Of a stretch of 11,118 nt of DNA, positions 8,296 through 11,118 are shown piece after piece. Origin of the DNA: Funneliformis mosseae (taxonomy: Eukaryota; Glomeromycota; Glomeromycetes; Glomerales; Glomeraceae). Location of the stretch: NCBI GenBank assembly GCA_910592005.1, contig CAJVPP010003652.1, forward strand, positions 1 to 11,118, in the 5' to 3' direction. The translations under genes were made by a program, and so were the position numbers. Position 1 is the stretch's first letter; the number at the start of each line of letters is the position of its first letter. The notes beneath the pieces are model-generated. The model saw only the letters and a program-made list of their open reading frames with translations. It was not told the DNA's origin and did not search any database.

Positions 8296-8299
8296 ATAT
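8296..8299. repeat. Target-site duplication of LTR copy 2 (atat)
   Basis: atat adjoins the CA end of the LTR here and recurs at 8884-8887 next to its TG end. In a sequence this AT-rich a chance match of atat is more likely than for the other two duplications. Confidence 0.6.
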
Positions 8300-8686
8300 T
8301 GTTAATGTATAATTCTCACGAACTACAACTGTTAGACGGGATGTTCAAGTGGTTTATTCTTTTTAATTGAGCAGTAATCTTTCAACAGTTTACAAGTTTT
8401 TAACTCAGATGATTTATCGAAGTATTTATATTATCACTATGAGTTACAGTTCAACAGTTTGCCAGTAAGGTGTATTTATAAATATTATATTTATTCACAA
8501 GTAAAATAATAATAAAGAGAAAAGGAATAAAGAGAAGTAAAGAAAATAAAAGTAAATAAAAAAGAAAAGAAATGAAGCGAAATACTAAACTAAAAGGTGA
8601 CGCAGTAGGCCAGTTGCCTCTAAACTACTAAAACTATCTTGTTGAGTTCCTATCTGTCTCCCTTTTACATGAACTAAAAAGCTACT

Positions 8687-8696
8687 TATTTATATA
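8687..8696 (-). promoter_or_regulatory. TATA box of LTR copy 2
   Basis: The minus strand reads TATATAAATA, identical to the TATA box of copy 1 and at the matching place in the LTR. Confidence 0.5.
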
Positions 8697-8714
8697 AAAT
8701 AAAATACATAGAAG

Positions 8715-8831
8715 AATATAACTAACATGTCTAATATATCAACTATATCTAATATATCAACTATGTTAACTATGTCAAATATATCAAATATATCAAATAT
8801 ATCTGATATATCATATATATCAGTTATGTTA
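8715..8831 (-). repeat. Degenerate 9-bp tandem array in LTR copy 2
   Basis: This has the same 9-base period as in copy 1, seen on the plus strand as tatcaacta, tatctaata and tatcaaata units. More units carry the TA form (gatata) where copy 1 has gacata, a C-to-T bias. Confidence 0.75.
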
Positions 8832-9120
8832 AATTGGTTGATCTTCTACGCCACATAAGCTGCGTCATATTTATCCATTCACAATATGGCAATAACCTTT
8901 TTACATAATAGGTTAGTAGAATGAACTATAAAACTGCATAACAGATTATAGCATATACACTCCTCTATTATGTGTAAGTATTTACTGGTAAGCAAGCTGA
9001 ATAAGTAAGTTGAATATAAGCAATAAACTAAAAAATAACTTGTTTATTCAGGTTTACTTTAATAAACGATCACACAATATCTTTATATAATAATAAAAAG
9101 TTAAAATATTTACATAAATC

Positions 9121-9335
9121 TTAACTAACCTGTGGTAAAATTCAGAAAATTTTTAATTGATAAGAAGAACCTTCCATAAATGCATTGCTAACAGATCCTA
9201 CAGCTCGTTCTACAATTAATTTTAACTCTATTTGAAAAATCTAGTAGTTTCTTTCATTCTAAGATAAATAACAGACGTAGCATTTATTTGACGTTTCTCA
9301 GCAGTCATTAAGAATTCATAAATCTTATTATACAT
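9121..9335 (-). pseudogene. Small broken gene, family unknown
   Basis: From ATG 9335 the minus strand reads MYNKIYEFLMTAEKRQINAT, then SVIYLRMKETTRFF. A one-base loss near 9235 shifts the frame, which continues as IELKLIVERAVGSVSNAFME and GSSYQLKIF, a stop, then ILPQVS to the stop at 9121. Apart from the shift there is a single internal stop in about 70 codons, so it is less decayed than its neighbours. It is hydrophilic and probably helical, with no signal peptide or membrane segment. CAG/GTTAGT near the end could be a splice donor, so a downstream exon cannot be ruled out. I do not recognise the protein. Confidence 0.4.
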
Positions 9336-9339
9336 TACA

Positions 9340-9940
9340 GTAGATATATTTACATAGTTAGTTTAGAATATAAAATAATATTAATATACTGAGATAACAC
9401 CAACAGCAAAATAAATGACAAAAAGCTAAAAATTACTTATACCATCCTTTTAAATGTTACTATTTTCTCACATTTATATCTTTCTAAACTCATATTCATG
9501 TTGAGAAAGAGATAAAAGAAAAATATGCAAGGCATTTTATGTTAAATTTTATATTCATTAGTAAAAATATGCAGAATGTGCATTGAAGATCTTAACATTT
9601 ACAAAAGGTGTTAGAATAATGTATATACAGACTTTTTTTGCTTATCTGATCACTCATTAATTAATATTAAGATCTAAGTAACGTTATATAAATATATTTT
9701 GTTCAGAATTCTATGGTATTAGAGAGCTTATCCCTTTAAAGCAAATATTTATATCAGTAAATATTATTCTACTAAATCTTATTTTACTAAATGTTATAAA
9801 GAAAAAATTTAAAATATTTTGGGAATCACTTTATGTGTAAAATTATTTTATTGTACAAGTATAGTTTTACAAATGATTTATAAAGTATTACATATTATAT
9901 CATATATACTTTAACAAAGATTAGCAACACATTTTATTTA
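9340..9940. other. AT-rich stretch with no gene seen
   Basis: About 600 bases with dense stops in all frames and no recognisable protein pieces. The only structure is a short imperfect hairpin at about 9479-9511 (arms TCTTTCT and AGAAAGA), a near-duplicate tactaaat pair around 9770-9795, and a weak echo of the family B LTR (cttaacattt, then taacgtta) at about 9591-9690 that is too short to call an LTR. Confidence 0.5.
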
Positions 9941-10024
9941 TATCACACATACCTACATACATTAGTCTTGAGGTGCTTCGCATAGCTAGACAATATCTTA
10001 TTAAGATAATATTCAGGATTTGGA

Positions 10025-11118
10025 TTAAGGATTGATCTGAAAAATTCGACGCACTAATTCACTATTATTATCCAAATCTGAGAAATTTATGGTAACATCC
10101 TTCCTGTAAATATGATATATATATTTTAACAGTGAATCACATATAGGTTTTATTTCTGATGATTTAATCTTATATGCCTCATATTCTGAAATTCTGATAA
10201 AGTACACATAATTATACTTTTTATGAATACTATAATATCTGGGATTCCATAGCCATTTTAACATATCAAGCCAATATGTATCTCTAATAACTATATAGCA
10301 AAAGATAATCATTGCATAATTAGACTCTCTTGTTATACATTCAATTATTTCTTACTGGATAATAACGTCTCCTATCTTATAACAAATATATCCTGATTGT
10401 TCTGCTTCATTTTTTATATCTAAAACTTTATATAATCAGAAGTACCATTATTTCTCACCATCTTCCAAATTCATTTTATCAAAGATTTAGGTCTTTTCTT
10501 ATAATTCCTATAAGCTTACTGGATAACTGTTATATAGAAATTTTCAAAGCCATAATTATAGTAATATTTAGGAATCAAGAATTCCCAAGATCGCTTCATT
10601 AATCTTCCTGAATAATACTTCGTTATAAATTAGAAGATCTAACCCAGAATAGGCAAATCAGATTTTTTATCCTGCAGGTAGTATATTTTACAATTATACT
10701 AGGTGATCATGCATGCAAATTATATAGCATAAAAAAATGAAATATAGTTGAGATATTATTTAGTCAAAAGTAATAATCTACATTGCTCAGAATCAGTCAG
10801 TCAAAATAGTTAAACAATTGTGATTTCTATTCTATCTCTCAATCTTATTGTGATACCTTTTAGCTGATTAAGATGTTTTGTGAATATTAATAAGTTATTT
10901 TGTTTCGTATACAGAGATAAGATAAATAGTATATTTGGAGTTAACGAGTGTGATTCAAAAGCTTGTTGCTTAATCCTTGCATATCTAAAATAACTTAAAG
11001 GATCAGAATATTCTTAGTCCCAATGTTTCTGCATCATGTCTTTAGCTTTAATCAATTCAATGAATTTATACTATCCATGGTGATATAATTTGGTTGGCTT
11101 TATTTCATTAACTTGAAA
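10025..11118 (-). pseudogene. Long single-frame pseudogene, family unknown, runs off right edge
   Basis: A single minus-strand frame can be followed from the right edge to 10025 without a frameshift, though with roughly 25-30 internal stops. Protein-like stretches include RHDAETLGLRIF, ITLVNSKYTIYLISVYETK, CMHDHLV, FAYSGLDLLIYNEVLF then RKINEAILGILDS, NLEDGEK, LYKVLDIKNEAEQSGYICYK, and a last 95-codon stop-free block containing WLDMLKWLWNPRYYSIHKKY and NFSDLDNNSELVRRIFQINP. The stop at 10025 may be mutational, because the frame continues with ILS, DIV and LCEAPQD to about 9965. The mixture of beta-rich and charged stretches suggests a globular protein of at least 365 residues. I recall repeats of this family in mycorrhizal fungi but no function. 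A second frame over 10835-11025 is also open for about 67 codons and was judged a shadow. Confidence 0.55.

Larger units (their letters stand above)
8300..8883 (-). mobile_element. Solo LTR, family A, copy 2 (inverted)
   Basis: This 584-bp copy of the LTR at 6291-6876 is in opposite orientation. It starts TGTGAATGG at 8883 and ends ATTAACA at 8300, and is flanked by atat on both sides (8296-8299 and 8884-8887). It keeps the 9-bp array, TATA box, pyrimidine tract and tail. Compared by eye with copy 1 there are about 40 transitions, two or three transversions and two one-base length differences. Because each copy has its own matching flanks, the two are independent insertions and not the arms of one foldback transposon. 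Confidence 0.85.

Noticed and set aside
6291..8883. A single foldback or long-TIR DNA transposon carrying the central gene
   Set aside because: Each arm has its own target duplication and LTR-type ends, so two separate insertions explain the pair better.
9591..9690. Possible third copy of the family B LTR
   Set aside because: Only two short matches (cttaacattt and taacgtta) at different spacing, with no TG end or target duplication.
9943..11118. A different minus-strand frame running through the whole right end, with a 67-codon open stretch
   Set aside because: It has as many stops as chance predicts over its length, and the neighbouring frame gives far longer protein-like blocks, including 95 codons without a stop.
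1..11118. tRNA, rRNA or CRISPR features
   Set aside because: No cloverleaf, conserved rRNA segment or regularly spaced direct repeat with unique spacers was seen on reading both strands; a tRNA scan was not possible here.

Overview
This is a very AT-rich eukaryotic window. It looks like a graveyard of mobile-element and virus-like genes and holds no intact gene of ordinary size. Every long protein-like reading frame is broken by many in-frame stops, a few frameshifts or an insertion. From memory, without any search, the recognisable protein families and the base composition most resemble the repeat-rich genomes of arbuscular mycorrhizal fungi (Glomeromycotina such as Rhizophagus or Gigaspora). 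I hold that assignment at about 0.5.

Layout. Positions 1-2122 (minus) are a decayed gag-like protein with a long coiled-coil front half; it runs off the left edge. Diverging from it, 2193-3785 (plus) is a dead retroviral-type integrase. It is interrupted at 2800-3264 by a 465-bp solo LTR with a 4-bp target duplication; removing the LTR and one duplication copy on paper brings the frame back together. Next on the plus strand come a zinc-ribbon plus VSR-like endonuclease fossil (3773-4295) and an A32/FtsK-like packaging ATPase fossil (4409-5123). Integrase plus packaging ATPase is the signature pair of Maverick/Polinton elements, so 2.2-5.1 kb is best read as part of a dead Polinton-like element. 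A convergent coiled-coil pseudogene (5150-5685, minus) and two short coding remnants follow.

Positions 6291-6876 and 8300-8883 are two copies of one LTR of about 585 bp in opposite orientation. They look like a long inverted repeat, but each copy has its own TG...CA ends and its own 4-bp target duplication (atac and atat), so they are independent solo LTRs. Between them lies a minus-strand pseudogene of a repeated family (6933-8068). The right end holds a small broken gene (9121-9335), about 600 bp of featureless AT-rich DNA, and a long single-frame pseudogene (10025 to the right edge) of a family I cannot name.

Decay pattern. By hand, the two LTR copies differ by about 40 transitions against two or three transversions. 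Key catalytic codons in three different genes appear changed by G-to-A (Asp to Asn, Glu to Lys, Gly to Asp). This points to cytosine deamination (RIP-like mutation or methyl-cytosine decay) as the main force. The genes no longer work together. The window records a virus-like element and LTR retrotransposons that were silenced, mutated and nested into each other.
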